A stretch of 64,000 nucleotides of DNA from NCBI GenBank assembly GCA_910577525.1, contig CAJTLI010000004.1, positions 40,320 to 104,319 of the forward strand, written 5' to 3'. The DNA comes from an uncultured Oscillospiraceae bacterium (GTDB lineage Bacteria; Bacillota; Clostridia; Oscillospirales; Oscillospiraceae). The notes under the pieces were generated by a model. The model made no database searches. It was given only the letters and a program-made list of their open reading frames with translations, and was not told where the DNA came from. Within the stretch, counting starts at the first letter, position 1. The number at the start of each line of letters is the position of its first letter. The translations under genes and the position numbers were made by a program. Shown here piece by piece: positions 24,860 to 33,457 of the stretch.

Positions 24860-25225
24860 GTGAAAAAGGACAAGGGAAAACCCCTGTGGTACGCCCTGGC
24901 CGGGGCGGCGGCGGGGGTGGTCAACGGCTTTTTCGGCGGAGGCGGCGGGCAGGTGCTGGTGCCCATGCTGGCCGGCAGGTGCGGCCTGGACCAGCGCCGC
25001 GCCTTCGCCACCTCAGTGGCGGTGATCGCGCCGCTGTGCGCGCTGTCTGCCGGGATCTACTGGTTCCGGGGGCAGCTGGACCTGGCGCTGGCCCTGCCCT
25101 ACCTGGCCGGGGGGCTGATTGGCGGCTTTGTGGGGGGAAAGGTGTTTCAAAAGGTGTCCATGGTGTGGCTGCGCCGGGGCTTCGCCCTGCTCATCCTCTA
25201 CGGCGGGGTGAGGGCGCTTCTATGA
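24860..25225 (+). CDS. TauE/SafE-type permease, first half-size protein
   Basis: A 121-residue membrane protein with about four hydrophobic segments. It carries the family's glycine-rich N-terminal signature (GVVNGFFGGGGGQVLVPML). TauE/SafE proteins, which export or import sulfonates, sulfite or other anions, are normally about 250 residues made of two such halves. Here the halves are separate genes that overlap by 4 bp, so they likely assemble as a heterodimer. GTG start. No frameshift is needed: each half has its own start and stop. The substrate is not known. Confidence 0.8.
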   Translation: MKKDKGKPLWYALAGAAAGVVNGFFGGGGGQVLVPMLAGRCGLDQRRAFATSVAVIAPLCALSAGIYWFRGQLDLALALPYLAGGLIGGFVGGKVFQKVSMVWLRRGFALLILYGGVRALL

Positions 25226-25581
25226 CGGACTGGCTTATCGCCGCCCTGGCCGGGGCGGCCGCCGGGGTGCTGTCCGGCTTCGGGGCGGGGGGCGGCTCCC
25301 TGCTGCTCATCTACATGACCAGCTTTGCCGGGGTTCCCCAGGCCCTGGCCCAGGGGATCAATCTGCTCTATTTCCTGCCCACGGCCGCCGCCGCCCTCCC
25401 CGCCCACTTCAAAAACGGCTGCGTGGAGAAAAAGGCCCTTCTCCCCGCCATCTCCGCCGGGCTGATCTTCTCCGCCCTCGCCGCCTGGGCGGCTACGGCG
25501 CTTGACGTGGAGCTGCTGCGCCGCTGCTTCGGCGGCTTCCTGATTCTCATCGGCCTGCGGGAATTGTTCCGGAAAGGATAA
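25222..25581 (+). CDS. TauE/SafE-type permease, second half-size protein
   Basis: A 119-residue partner of the preceding protein with the same signature (GVLSGFGAGGGSLLLIYM) and four hydrophobic segments ending LIGLRELFRKG. The ATG at 25222 overlaps the upstream stop, so translation is coupled. The two proteins resemble each other, consistent with the internal duplication seen in full-length family members. Confidence 0.8.
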   Translation: MTDWLIAALAGAAAGVLSGFGAGGGSLLLIYMTSFAGVPQALAQGINLLYFLPTAAAALPAHFKNGCVEKKALLPAISAGLIFSALAAWAATALDVELLRRCFGGFLILIGLRELFRKG

Positions 25582-25587
25582 TTTTGC

Positions 25588-25650
25588 TTGCCTTTCCACC
25601 GCTCCCGTGCTAAGATAGGGTTCGCCGGGCGGACCTCGCGGTCCGTCCGG
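25588..25650 (+). promoter_or_regulatory. Promoter and leader hairpin of the ZIP transporter gene
   Basis: TTGCCT (25588-25593), 17-bp spacer, TAAGAT (25611-25616). In the leader, CCGGGCGGACC and GGTCCGTCCGG form a stable stem-loop (25625-25650). No U-tract follows, so it is a leader structure rather than a terminator; I cannot match it to a known metal riboswitch. Confidence 0.6.
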
Positions 25651-25676
25651 CAGAATTCACATAGGAGCGCTTACAC

Positions 25677-26456
25677 ATGAATCCCATTCTGTTTGTCATT
25701 CTTCTGACCGCCGCCACCGGCGTCGGCGGGCTGGCCCTGGGCGGCCTTCTGGCCGCCCTCCTCAAGCGGGAGTCCCCCCAGGGGACCAGCCTGCTGCTCA
25801 GCTTCACCGCCGGGCTCATGCTGGCCATCGTGGCCCTGGACATGGTGCCCGAGGCCGTGGAGGCCTCCCCCTGGCTGCCCCTGACCCCGCTGGTGCTGGT
25901 GGCCGGCTTTGTAGTCACCTACCTGCTCAACTGCTGGATTGACAAGAGCGCCCACCACGAGGACAAGTCCAATCCCCACCACTGCGCCTGCGGCCACCAC
26001 GACCTGCACACGGCGGGCATCGTGCTGGCGGCGGCGGTGGCGCTGCACAACGTGCCGGTGGGCATGGCGGTGGGGGCCACGGTGGCGGTCCAGGGCATCT
26101 GCCTGGCCAGCGCCCTGGCGGCAGTGACCATCGGCCTACACAATCTCCCCGAGGGCATGAGCATCGCCATTCCCCTGCTCCACGACGGCTCCAGAACCGC
26201 CTCCGCCATCGCCGTAGCCGCCCTCAGCGGCCTGCCCACCGTGCTGGGGGCCCTGGCCGGGTACTTGGTGGGCAACCAGGCCCCCGCCGCCTTGGCCGCC
26301 GCCCTGGCCCTGGCGGGGGGTGCCATGCTGTACGTGGTGTTCTTCGAGCTCCTGCCCGAGGCCGCCCTCCAGTGGAAATCCCGGTGGGCCATTCTGGCCA
26401 CGGTGGTGGGGTTTGCCCTGGGGGTGCTGCTCATCTTCAGCCACGGCCACCACTAA
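25677..26456 (+). CDS. ZIP-family metal transporter
   Basis: A 259-residue membrane protein with eight hydrophobic segments. A histidine-rich cytoplasmic loop (SAHHEDKSNPHHCACGHHDLH) lies between helices 3 and 4. Helix 4 carries VALHNVPVGMAVG, and helix 5 the metal-binding signature IGLHNLPEGMSIAIPL. It would bring divalent metal such as zinc into the cell, in the manner of the ZupT-like subgroup. It ends in SHGHH. A single gene with its own promoter. Confidence 0.9.
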   Translation: MNPILFVILLTAATGVGGLALGGLLAALLKRESPQGTSLLLSFTAGLMLAIVALDMVPEAVEASPWLPLTPLVLVAGFVVTYLLNCWIDKSAHHEDKSNPHHCACGHHDLHTAGIVLAAAVALHNVPVGMAVGATVAVQGICLASALAAVTIGLHNLPEGMSIAIPLLHDGSRTASAIAVAALSGLPTVLGALAGYLVGNQAPAALAAALALAGGAMLYVVFFELLPEAALQWKSRWAILATVVGFALGVLLIFSHGHH

Positions 26457-26470
26457 CCGTCCGAAAGGTC

Positions 26471-26506
26471 AAAAAGCGCCTCTGCCCACAGGGCAGAGGC
26501 GTTTTG
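26471..26506. terminator. Bidirectional terminator
   Basis: AAAAAGCGCCTCTGCCC pairs with GGGCAGAGGCGTTTTG, between the convergent ZIP gene and rlmD. Confidence 0.88.
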
Positions 26507-26525
26507 ATAGGAAAATGTCGCGCGC

Positions 26526-27878
26526 TCAGCGCTTGAGGCCGTCCCGCAGCAGCTTTACGCAGGTCTCTATATGCGCCGTCCGCGGAAAGAGGTCCACGGC
26601 CTCGGCCTCCACGGGGACATAACCCAGCGGGACAAACCGCCCCACGTCCCGGGCCAGGGTGGCCGGATCGCAGGAGACGTACACCACCCGGTCCGGCGCC
26701 ATGCGGGCGATGGCGTCCACCACCTCCGCCGCCAGGCCCTTCCGAGGCGGGTCCACCACAACCACCTCCGGCCGGACTCCCTCCCGCTCCAACTGAGCGG
26801 CCAAATAGCCGGCGTCGCCGCACTCAAAGCGGGTTTTGGCCTCCAGCCCGTTCCGGCGGGCGTTCTCCCTGGCGTCCTCCACCGCCTGGGGCACCACCTC
26901 CACCCCGATCACCCGCTTCGCCTGTTCCGCCAGAGTCAGGCTGATGGTCCCGATGCCGCAGTACAGCTCCACCACCGTCTCCCTCCCGGAGAGGGCGGCG
27001 TAGTCCAGCGCCCGGCGGTAGAGTACTTCCGTCTGTTCCCGGTTCACCTGAAAAAAGGAGGGCACCGACAGCCGGAAGGTGTGGCCGCACAGCTCCTCCT
27101 CCAGCCAGTCCTGGCCCCAGAGGGTGCGGTACTCATCGCCCAAAATTACGTTGGTCCTTTTGGTGTTCACCGACAGCGCCACCCCCGCCAAAGACGGCGT
27201 GGCCCGCCGCAGCGTCTCCGCCAGCTCCTCCTCATGGGGGAGCTTTCTCCCGTTGACCACCAGACAGCACAGCGCCTCGCCCGCGGAATTGGTCCGCACA
27301 AACAGGTGCCGGACCAGCCCCCGGCCCGCCCGCTCGTCATAGGCGGGGATATGAAACCGCTCCATCCAGCCCTTCACGGCGGCCCGGCAGACGCTGACCA
27401 GCTCCGGCTGGAGCAGGCAGTCGGCCACGTCCACCACCTGATGGGTCCGCCCCCGGTAGTAACCGACGGCCCCCTCCGACACGGGGAACTGCACCTTGTT
27501 CCGATAACGCAGGGTATTTTCCGCGCCGTGGATCACAGAAACAGGGAGCTCTGCCCCGCCGATGCGGCGCAGAGCGTCCTCCACCCGGCGGCGTTTGGCC
27601 TCCAGCTCCTCCTCATAGGTCATGTGCCGGAATTGGCAGCCGCCGCACACCCCGTAATGGGGGCAGTCCGGCTCAACGCGGGCAGGAGAGGGCTCCAGCA
27701 GCCGCTCAACCCGCCCCCAGGCGGCGCTGTGGCCGGTGTGCTCAATGAGCACGCCGGCCCGCTCCCCACGAAGGGCCTCCTTGACAAACACCGCCACGCC
27801 CTCGATCCGGGCCACCCCCTCGCCGCCGCTGGCGTAGCCCTCGATGACGGCGGGGTATATTCCGCCCTCTTTCAACAC
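26526..27878 (-). CDS. rlmD: 23S rRNA (uracil-C5)-methyltransferase RlmD/RumA
   Basis: A 450-residue enzyme that methylates uridine in 23S rRNA using SAM. An N-terminal TRAM RNA-binding domain (about 1-60) is followed by the iron-sulfur cysteine cluster CPHYGVCGGCQ (about 72-82) and the Rossmann methyltransferase domain. That domain has ELYCGIGTISL, DPPRKGL and the catalytic cysteine in VYVSCDPATLARD. Clostridial genomes commonly hold several RumA paralogues, so the exact uridine is not fixed by sequence alone. It begins 7 bp inside the end of queH and is probably co-transcribed with it. Confidence 0.92.
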   Translation of the reverse strand: MLKEGGIYPAVIEGYASGGEGVARIEGVAVFVKEALRGERAGVLIEHTGHSAAWGRVERLLEPSPARVEPDCPHYGVCGGCQFRHMTYEEELEAKRRRVEDALRRIGGAELPVSVIHGAENTLRYRNKVQFPVSEGAVGYYRGRTHQVVDVADCLLQPELVSVCRAAVKGWMERFHIPAYDERAGRGLVRHLFVRTNSAGEALCCLVVNGRKLPHEEELAETLRRATPSLAGVALSVNTKRTNVILGDEYRTLWGQDWLEEELCGHTFRLSVPSFFQVNREQTEVLYRRALDYAALSGRETVVELYCGIGTISLTLAEQAKRVIGVEVVPQAVEDARENARRNGLEAKTRFECGDAGYLAAQLEREGVRPEVVVVDPPRKGLAAEVVDAIARMAPDRVVYVSCDPATLARDVGRFVPLGYVPVEAEAVDLFPRTAHIETCVKLLRDGLKR

Positions 27879-28459
27879 GGCGTGTTCCCCCTCCCCGCCG
27901 CCTTGTGCAGCTTGTGGAGCTCCTTTTTCCGGCGGTTGGAGAAGCGGTCCTCCTCGCTGTACACACAGCCGCAGTACTTCTGCATGTACAGCCCCAGCGC
28001 CCGGGCCTCCTCCTGGCCCTCCCGGAACCGGGGGCGGAAGTCATAGGGCACAAACTCCACGCCGTACTTTTTCCCCATGCTCTCCCCCACCGCGCAGATC
28101 AGCTCCCGGTTCTGGTAGGGGGACACCAGCAAGGTGGTGGAAAACCGGCCGAAGCCGTGCCCGGCGGCATACCGGGCCGTCTCCTCCATCCGGCAGGTGT
28201 AGCAGTACCCGCAGCGATGGCCGCTGTCCTGAGCCACGGCGGCGGTGAACTGCCGCAGGCCGTAAAAGTCCTCCTCCCGCAGGTCCAGGCCGATATCCTG
28301 AGCGTACTGCCGCAGGGTATCCCGCCGGGCTTTATACTCCAGATAGGGGTGGATGTTGGGGTTGTACCAGAAGCCCGCGGGCTCCACCCCCTCCCCCCGC
28401 AGCATCTTTATGCATGCAACCGAGCAGGGGGCGCAGCAGATGTGGAGCAGAAGGTCCAT
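27872..28459 (-). CDS. queH: Epoxyqueuosine reductase QueH
   Basis: A 195-residue member of the QueH (former DUF208) family, which carries out the last step of queuosine formation on tRNA as a non-homologous replacement of QueG. Metal-binding cysteines are visible as ICCAPCS at residues 8-14, GYCYTCRMEE near residue 87 and YCGC near residue 170. DRFSNRRKKEL near the end is typical of the family. First gene of a two-gene RNA-modification operon with rlmD. Confidence 0.92.
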   Translation of the reverse strand: MDLLLHICCAPCSVACIKMLRGEGVEPAGFWYNPNIHPYLEYKARRDTLRQYAQDIGLDLREEDFYGLRQFTAAVAQDSGHRCGYCYTCRMEETARYAAGHGFGRFSTTLLVSPYQNRELICAVGESMGKKYGVEFVPYDFRPRFREGQEEARALGLYMQKYCGCVYSEEDRFSNRRKKELHKLHKAAGRGNTPC

Positions 28460-28529
28460 GAGCGCTCCTCCTTTGTCAGATCGTCAGACAGCCAAGACCG
28501 GACGGGTCTTGGCTGTCGGCGAGTTGTCA

Positions 28530-28690
28530 AAGCCTGTTTAATATCTCGAAGAATGTCAGTTGACGAGGGATTTTCCTGCTAAGCAAGGCGGAATTTCGCA
28601 GGAATAATTGTGTTTATTTCAAGAAATCACAACGAAGCCTGGCGGGAAAAGGCCCGGCAAATGGCGTTTTGAGAGATGTTAAACAGGCTC
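28530..28690. repeat. Foldback element family 3
   Basis: 161 bp: arms of 68 bp around the 25-bp loop at 28598-28622. The ends AAGCCTGTTTAATATCTC and the complement of GAGATGTTAAACAGGCTC form terminal inverted repeats unlike family 1 or 2. The loop is base-for-base the family 1 loop. Flanks TCA and TTA may be a decayed 3-bp target duplication. It abuts the stop codon of the S41 protease gene. Confidence 0.82.
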
Positions 28691-30577
28691 TTAGGGCAGA
28701 ATCTCCAGGCCGGCCAGCAGCGCGTACATCTCGGCGGCGGCCTCCTCCCGGAGCACCAGGGCGGAGGGGTCCAGCTCCTCCAGCGGGGCGTAGAGCAGGT
28801 CGCCCTGGGGCCCCACCGCGTCCTCCAGCCCCCAAGTCAGCACGGCCATGCTGGTCCGGGCCCAGGGGGAATAGCTGGACAAAGCCGCCCTGACCATCTG
28901 CGCCCGGGGGGTTTCCCCAAGATCCAGCTCCCAGCCGTAGGTGTCCAGGGCCACGTTGATATATCGGGCGGCGCGGCCCATGATGGTGAAAAACTCCTCC
29001 TGGGTGACCAGGCGGTCGGGGTCAAACCTTCCGCCCCCCACGCCGTTGACCAGCCCCAGCTCGGCGATGGCGTTCACCCCGTCGGTGTACCATCTGCCCT
29101 CGGGCACGTCGGTGAAATACCCGGAGCCGGAGGCGGTGACGTTGAGGGCCCTGGCCAGCATGACGCACAGCTGGGCGCGGCTGAACCGCTCCTCTGGGCT
29201 GAACCGGCCGGGGGCGGTACCGTTGAGCAGGCGGTAGGCGCCCATGGCGTTGACGGCGTTTTTGTAGGGGCTGTCCGCCACGTCTGAGAACCAGCGGTCC
29301 TCATAGTCCAGGCCCATCTCCCGGGCCGCCTCGGCGGGGGTGCACTGGTTGAATTCGCCGCCGTTATAGAACACCAGCACCTGAGGCGGCAGGGCGGCCA
29401 GCAGCGCGGCCACCGTTCCCTCCTCCGCCTCCGGGTCCACGTAAAACAGGCCGGTCCCCAGCATGACGCACAGGCGGGAGGTCTCCTCGCTGCCGCCCGC
29501 CAGCGCCCGGGCCACCGCGTAGGCGTACTCGTCATCCACCAGCAGGGTGGGGATGACGCCCATTTTGTCCGGGGTGTTGCCGGCGGCGGAGTAATAGCGA
29601 TAGGAGGTGACTTTCAGGGCGTCCCCGTCAAAATACTCCGGGTGGCTGTTCTCGTTCATGGTCTGCTGAACCACCCCCTTGCCGAAGGTGCGGCTGCCCA
29701 CCACCGCGCCCCGGCCGGTATCCCGCACGTTGGCGGCAAACAGCTCGGAGGCGCTGGCGCTGTCTCCGTCCACCAGCAGAATCAGGGGCTTTTCCGTGGC
29801 GCTGGGAGACGTGCAGCCGTACCACACCACATCGCCGGCGTGGTCCTCGTAGTAGACGTAAATGCCCGGGCCCTCCACCGCCGCCAGCATCTCCAGGGCG
29901 GAGTCCACATAGCCGCCCCCGTTGCCCCGCAGGTCCATCAGCCAGCAGTCCACCTGGCTGTCGTACTGCTCCAGCGCCTGGACCAGCAGCTCGTCGGTAC
30001 CGGCCCCGAAGCTGTTGCAGTCCACATAGCCCACGCCGCCCTCCAGCAGCTCCGCTGTGGTGTTGTCCACATGAATGGCCCGGCGGGTCATGGTGAAGGT
30101 CTGGGTGCTGCCCTCCCGGAGGACCGTGAGTGCCACGCTGGTGCCCTCATCGCCCAAGAGCCTGTCCCGGGCCTCGGCGCCGCCGGGGGCGCAGGAGACG
30201 CCGTCCACCGCCACAATCAGGTCTCCGGGCTCCAGCCCCGCCTCTTGAGCGGGTCCGCCGGGCACCAGGCTCTCCACCAGGAGCCCTCCCTCGGCGTACT
30301 TTACGGTGATGCCAACGCCCACCAGGTCCACGGTGTCCTCCACCGCGTCCAGAAACGCCTGATACTCCCCGGCGGTCATGTACACCGTGTAGCGGTCACC
30401 CAGCATCTCGAACAGCTCGTCCAGGCCGGCCGCGCCATAGGCGGCGTCGGGCACGCCGTAATAGTAGCTCTCCTCCAGCAGCTCCAGCGCCTGAGGCACC
30501 GTCAGGGCGTAGGACGGGACCGTAAGCAAGGCCAGCGCCAGCGCCGCGGCGGCGAAGCGGGACAGATATTTTTTCAT
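28691..30577 (-). CDS. S41 (C-terminal processing) peptidase with PDZ and SLH-like repeats
   Basis: A 628-residue exported protease. The signal peptide covers about residues 1-24 (ends PSYA). A PDZ domain sits at about 75-160 (VGVGITVKYAEGGLLVESLVPGGPA, ELGDLIVAVDG-like). The S41 core follows, with catalytic serine in DGDSASASELFA and lysine in GSRTFGKGVVQ. The C-terminal 200 residues contain S-layer-homology-like repeats (YFTDVPEGRWYTDGVNAIAE, FDPDRLVTQEEFFTIMGR), implying attachment to the wall. The start is the internal ATG at 30577 with AAAGGAGG upstream. Its TAA stop directly borders foldback element family 3. Confidence 0.88.
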   Translation of the reverse strand: MKKYLSRFAAAALALALLTVPSYALTVPQALELLEESYYYGVPDAAYGAAGLDELFEMLGDRYTVYMTAGEYQAFLDAVEDTVDLVGVGITVKYAEGGLLVESLVPGGPAQEAGLEPGDLIVAVDGVSCAPGGAEARDRLLGDEGTSVALTVLREGSTQTFTMTRRAIHVDNTTAELLEGGVGYVDCNSFGAGTDELLVQALEQYDSQVDCWLMDLRGNGGGYVDSALEMLAAVEGPGIYVYYEDHAGDVVWYGCTSPSATEKPLILLVDGDSASASELFAANVRDTGRGAVVGSRTFGKGVVQQTMNENSHPEYFDGDALKVTSYRYYSAAGNTPDKMGVIPTLLVDDEYAYAVARALAGGSEETSRLCVMLGTGLFYVDPEAEEGTVAALLAALPPQVLVFYNGGEFNQCTPAEAAREMGLDYEDRWFSDVADSPYKNAVNAMGAYRLLNGTAPGRFSPEERFSRAQLCVMLARALNVTASGSGYFTDVPEGRWYTDGVNAIAELGLVNGVGGGRFDPDRLVTQEEFFTIMGRAARYINVALDTYGWELDLGETPRAQMVRAALSSYSPWARTSMAVLTWGLEDAVGPQGDLLYAPLEELDPSALVLREEAAAEMYALLAGLEILP

Positions 30578-30684
30578 AGAGGGCCTCCTTTTGTTCCCGC
30601 GGGGTGATTTGTAAATTGACAAACCGGGCGGAACTATAGTAAAGTGATTATACCATAATATCACAGATCTGGGGTGAACAAATT

Positions 30685-31611
30685 ATGACGAATTTTTCAG
30701 AATTTACCTTTCTCTCCAAAGACGGCATCCACAAGTGCCATGTGAGCCTCTGGACCCCGGAGGGAACGCCGCGGGCGGTGGTGCAGATTGTCCACGGGGT
30801 GGCGGAGTACGCGGGGCGGTACGATCACTTCGCCCGGTATCTGACGGACCACGGCTTTGTGGTGTGCGGCGAGGACCACCTTGGCCACGGCAGGACGGTG
30901 GACGACGGGAAATACGGCTATTTCGGCAAAAAGGACGGCTGGACCCTGGTCACATCCGACGTGCGCCGCCTGCGGGTGCTGATGGGGGAGCGGTATCCCC
31001 GCCTGCCCTACTTCCTGCTGGGCCACTCCATGGGCTCCTTCCTGGCCCGGACCTACCTGTGCGCCTATCCCGGCACCGTAGACGGTTGCATTCTCTCCGG
31101 CACAGGGCAGGAGAAGCCCGCCCTGGTGGCGGCGGGAGAGGCGGCGGCCTCCGCCATCTGCGCCGTCCGGGGCCCGGAGACGGTGAGCCCGCTGGTGGAT
31201 AAGCTGTCCCTGGGGGCCTATAACAAGCAGTTCGCCCCCAACCGCACCTCGGCGGACTGGATCTGCCGGGACGAGGCGGTGGTGGACGCCTATCTGAAGG
31301 ACCCCTTCTGCACCTTCAAGCCCACCGCCGGAATGTTCCGGGACATGATGCGGGGCCTGCAATACATCTCCAGCGAAAAGGCTCTGTCCCAGATGGACCC
31401 CCGCACGCCAATCTACCTTTTCTCCGGCGACCGGGACCCGGTGGGCTCCAACGGAGCGGGCGTGAAAAAGGTATACGGCTTTTTCAAGGACCACGGCACG
31501 GCGGACCTGACCATGAAGCTCTATCCCGGCGGGCGGCACGAGATGCTCAACGAGATCAACCGGGGCGAGGTGTACGGCGACGTGCTGGCCTGGCTGGAAA
31601 AACACATTTGA
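30685..31611 (+). CDS. Alpha/beta hydrolase, monoacylglycerol lipase/lysophospholipase type
   Basis: A 308-residue cytoplasmic hydrolase. The sequence contains VQIVHGVAEYAGRYDHFARYL (oxyanion HG motif), GEDHLGHGRT, the nucleophile elbow LLGHSMGSFLA, an aspartate in FSGDRDPVG and a histidine in YPGGRHEML. These are the catalytic features of the PldB/monoglyceride-lipase group (serine aminopeptidase S33 domain). Likely substrates are acylglycerols or lysophospholipids. Divergent from the S41 protease gene. Confidence 0.88.
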   Translation: MTNFSEFTFLSKDGIHKCHVSLWTPEGTPRAVVQIVHGVAEYAGRYDHFARYLTDHGFVVCGEDHLGHGRTVDDGKYGYFGKKDGWTLVTSDVRRLRVLMGERYPRLPYFLLGHSMGSFLARTYLCAYPGTVDGCILSGTGQEKPALVAAGEAAASAICAVRGPETVSPLVDKLSLGAYNKQFAPNRTSADWICRDEAVVDAYLKDPFCTFKPTAGMFRDMMRGLQYISSEKALSQMDPRTPIYLFSGDRDPVGSNGAGVKKVYGFFKDHGTADLTMKLYPGGRHEMLNEINRGEVYGDVLAWLEKHI

Positions 31612-31635
31612 TATCCGCCCGGCGGCGGAACACCG

Positions 31636-31662
31636 CGCGGGGGCGAAGCGCCCCCGCGTTTT
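31636..31662. terminator. Terminator between convergent genes
   Basis: CGCGGGGGCG AAG CGCCCCCGCG hairpin followed by TTTT. Confidence 0.85.
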
Positions 31663-32548
31663 ACGTTTTTACGGGCCGCCGCAGAAACCTGAGCTGGGTC
31701 TCCGAGCACACCACGGCAAAAAAAATCAGGCAGAACCCCAGGTACATCAGGGGGCCGGGCTGCTCCGCCCCGAACAGCACCGAGAAGGCCACGCCGAAGG
31801 GGGCCTCCAGGCTGAGCAGCAGGGCGGCGGAGGAGGGGTCCGTATACTTCTGCCCCACGTTTTGGAACAGCAGGGCCAGGGCGGTGGCGGCGACGGCCAG
31901 ATAGAGCAGCACCCACCAGGCCCGGGCGGGCAGGCCGTCCGCCGGGATGCCGCGGGTGAAGAGGGCCCCTGCCCAGGAGCACAGGGCGGAAACCATGAAC
32001 TGGATCACGGTGAGCAGAAAAATGTCCCGCCCCTGGGCGAACTTGGGCACCGCCGCGATGTGGCAGGCGTAGAGAAACCCGCACAGCAGGGTGAGCAGAT
32101 CGCCCCGGGTCAGGGAGAAGCCGCCGTCCCAGGACACCAGGCCGATGCCCGCCACGCACAGCAGAGCGGCCAGCACGTTCCACCGGCTGGGCCTGCGCCG
32201 GTCGATGATCCAGTACAGGAACGGGACGATGACGCAGTAGACGGCGGTGAAAAAGGCGTTTTTTCCCGGCGTGGTGTCCATCAGGCCGTAGTTCTGCACC
32301 GTGTAGGCGGCATACATCAGCACGCCCAGCACCGCGCCCCGCCACCAGTAGGCCGCGCTGGCCTCCCGCCAGCGCCTCCAGAACACCAGGGCCAGCACCG
32401 CGGAGGCCGCGGTAAAGCGGAAGGCCAGCAGAAACTGGAGGTCCACGTTGTCCAGGGTGTCCTTTAAAATGAAAAAAGTGGACCCCCAGATGAGGGTGGC
32501 CAGCAAAATCATGGGCTTGGCCAATTTTTTCAGGGTTTGTTCCTTCAT
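31661..32548 (-). CDS. EamA-family (DMT) transporter
   Basis: A 295-residue inner-membrane protein with ten hydrophobic segments in two EamA repeats: PMILLATLIWGSTFFI opens the first, and the second begins near LTRGDLLTLLCGFLYA. These drug/metabolite transporters export amino acids, nucleosides or other small molecules; the substrate cannot be read here. The start at 32548 (MKEQTLKKLAKP) is chosen because GGAGC lies upstream and the earlier part of the frame has no membrane-protein character. Confidence 0.88.
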   Translation of the reverse strand: MKEQTLKKLAKPMILLATLIWGSTFFILKDTLDNVDLQFLLAFRFTAASAVLALVFWRRWREASAAYWWRGAVLGVLMYAAYTVQNYGLMDTTPGKNAFFTAVYCVIVPFLYWIIDRRRPSRWNVLAALLCVAGIGLVSWDGGFSLTRGDLLTLLCGFLYACHIAAVPKFAQGRDIFLLTVIQFMVSALCSWAGALFTRGIPADGLPARAWWVLLYLAVAATALALLFQNVGQKYTDPSSAALLLSLEAPFGVAFSVLFGAEQPGPLMYLGFCLIFFAVVCSETQLRFLRRPVKT

Positions 32549-32618
32549 TTTGTTCAGCTCCGGGTTTTCAAATGGGGAAAAACGCGGTATGATAGAGGGA
32601 CAGAACAGGAGGGATTCT

Positions 32619-33230
32619 ATGCTGTCCCAAAGCTTTTTCGCAGGCGATACGGTGGAGGCCGCCCGGGCCCTGGTGGGCAAATACCTGGCGCGGCAATACG
32701 GCGGCGTCCTTCTGGCCGCCCGGATCACCGAGACCGAGGCCTATGTGGGCCGGATGGACAAGGCCTGCCACGCCTACAACTACCGGAAAACGGAGCGGAC
32801 GAAAACCCTTTTCGCCCCGCCGGGGACCGCCTACGTGTATCTGATCTACGGGATGCACTGCTGCCTCAACTTCGTCACCGAGCCCGAGGGAGAGCCCGCG
32901 GCGGTGCTCATCCGGGGGCTGTCCCCCCGGCATAACCAGGATATCATAGCAGAAAACCGCTTCCATTGCAAGTGGGCGGACATGACCGCGTACCAGAAAA
33001 AGAATTTCCTCAACGGCCCGGGGAAGCTGTGCGCCGGGATGAACATCGGCCGGTCCCTCAACGGCCTGCCCCACGGGTCGGAGGAGCTGTTTGTCTGCGA
33101 AAGGCTGGAGGAGCTGGGGCTGGACACGCCGGAGGAGGACCGGACGCCGCCGGACATCAAGGTGGGCAAGCGCATCGGCATCGACTACGCGGAGGAGGCG
33201 GTGGAGTTCCCCTGGCGGTTCTATCTGTAG
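32619..33230 (+). CDS. mpg: 3-methyladenine DNA glycosylase (AAG/MPG family)
   Basis: A 203-residue base-excision repair enzyme that removes alkylated purines. Family motifs: ARALVGKYLAR, the catalytic glutamate in ARITETEAYVG, DKACHAYNYRKTERT, GTAYVYLIYGMHCCLNFVT and NGPGKLCAGMNI. Length matches bacterial AAG proteins. The start has AGGAGGG 7 bp upstream. A promoter TTTTCA-17 bp-TATGAT lies immediately before (about 32566-32594). Confidence 0.92.
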   Translation: MLSQSFFAGDTVEAARALVGKYLARQYGGVLLAARITETEAYVGRMDKACHAYNYRKTERTKTLFAPPGTAYVYLIYGMHCCLNFVTEPEGEPAAVLIRGLSPRHNQDIIAENRFHCKWADMTAYQKKNFLNGPGKLCAGMNIGRSLNGLPHGSEELFVCERLEELGLDTPEEDRTPPDIKVGKRIGIDYAEEAVEFPWRFYL

Positions 33231-33400
33231 AGGCCGCTTCTGCCGTTTGTGCCGGTCAGCGCCCGTCAAATTTCTATCCGTTAAAATGGCTGATTGGACC
33301 GCTATAAAACTTTATGTAAATTACCGATTTATGTATTGCGCACCGTCTCATTTTGTGGTAAAATATTCCTATGCTAATGTATAGAAAGAAGGTGGGTCCC

Positions 33401-33448
33401 ATGGGTCAGACACCTCTCGGTATATATTCCACTCTATACAAAAAGTAG
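33401..33448 (+). CDS. 15-codon leader-like ORF
   Basis: ATG at 33401 with AGAAGGTGGG 5-6 bp upstream encodes MGQTPLGIYSTLYKK and a TAG stop, 9 bp before the start of the secreted protein gene. Possible leader peptide or small peptide gene. The good ribosome site and tight spacing are the only support. Confidence 0.4.
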   Translation: MGQTPLGIYSTLYKK

Positions 33449-33457
33449 AAGGTCATT

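Noticed and set aside
25625..25650. A known metal riboswitch upstream of the ZIP gene
   Set aside because: Only a simple hairpin is visible; no conserved aptamer sequence could be recognised.
3704..28690. Foldback repeats as a CRISPR array or tandem ncRNA genes
   Set aside because: Copies are dispersed, not tandem, and have terminal inverted repeats with target duplications, which are marks of transposition.
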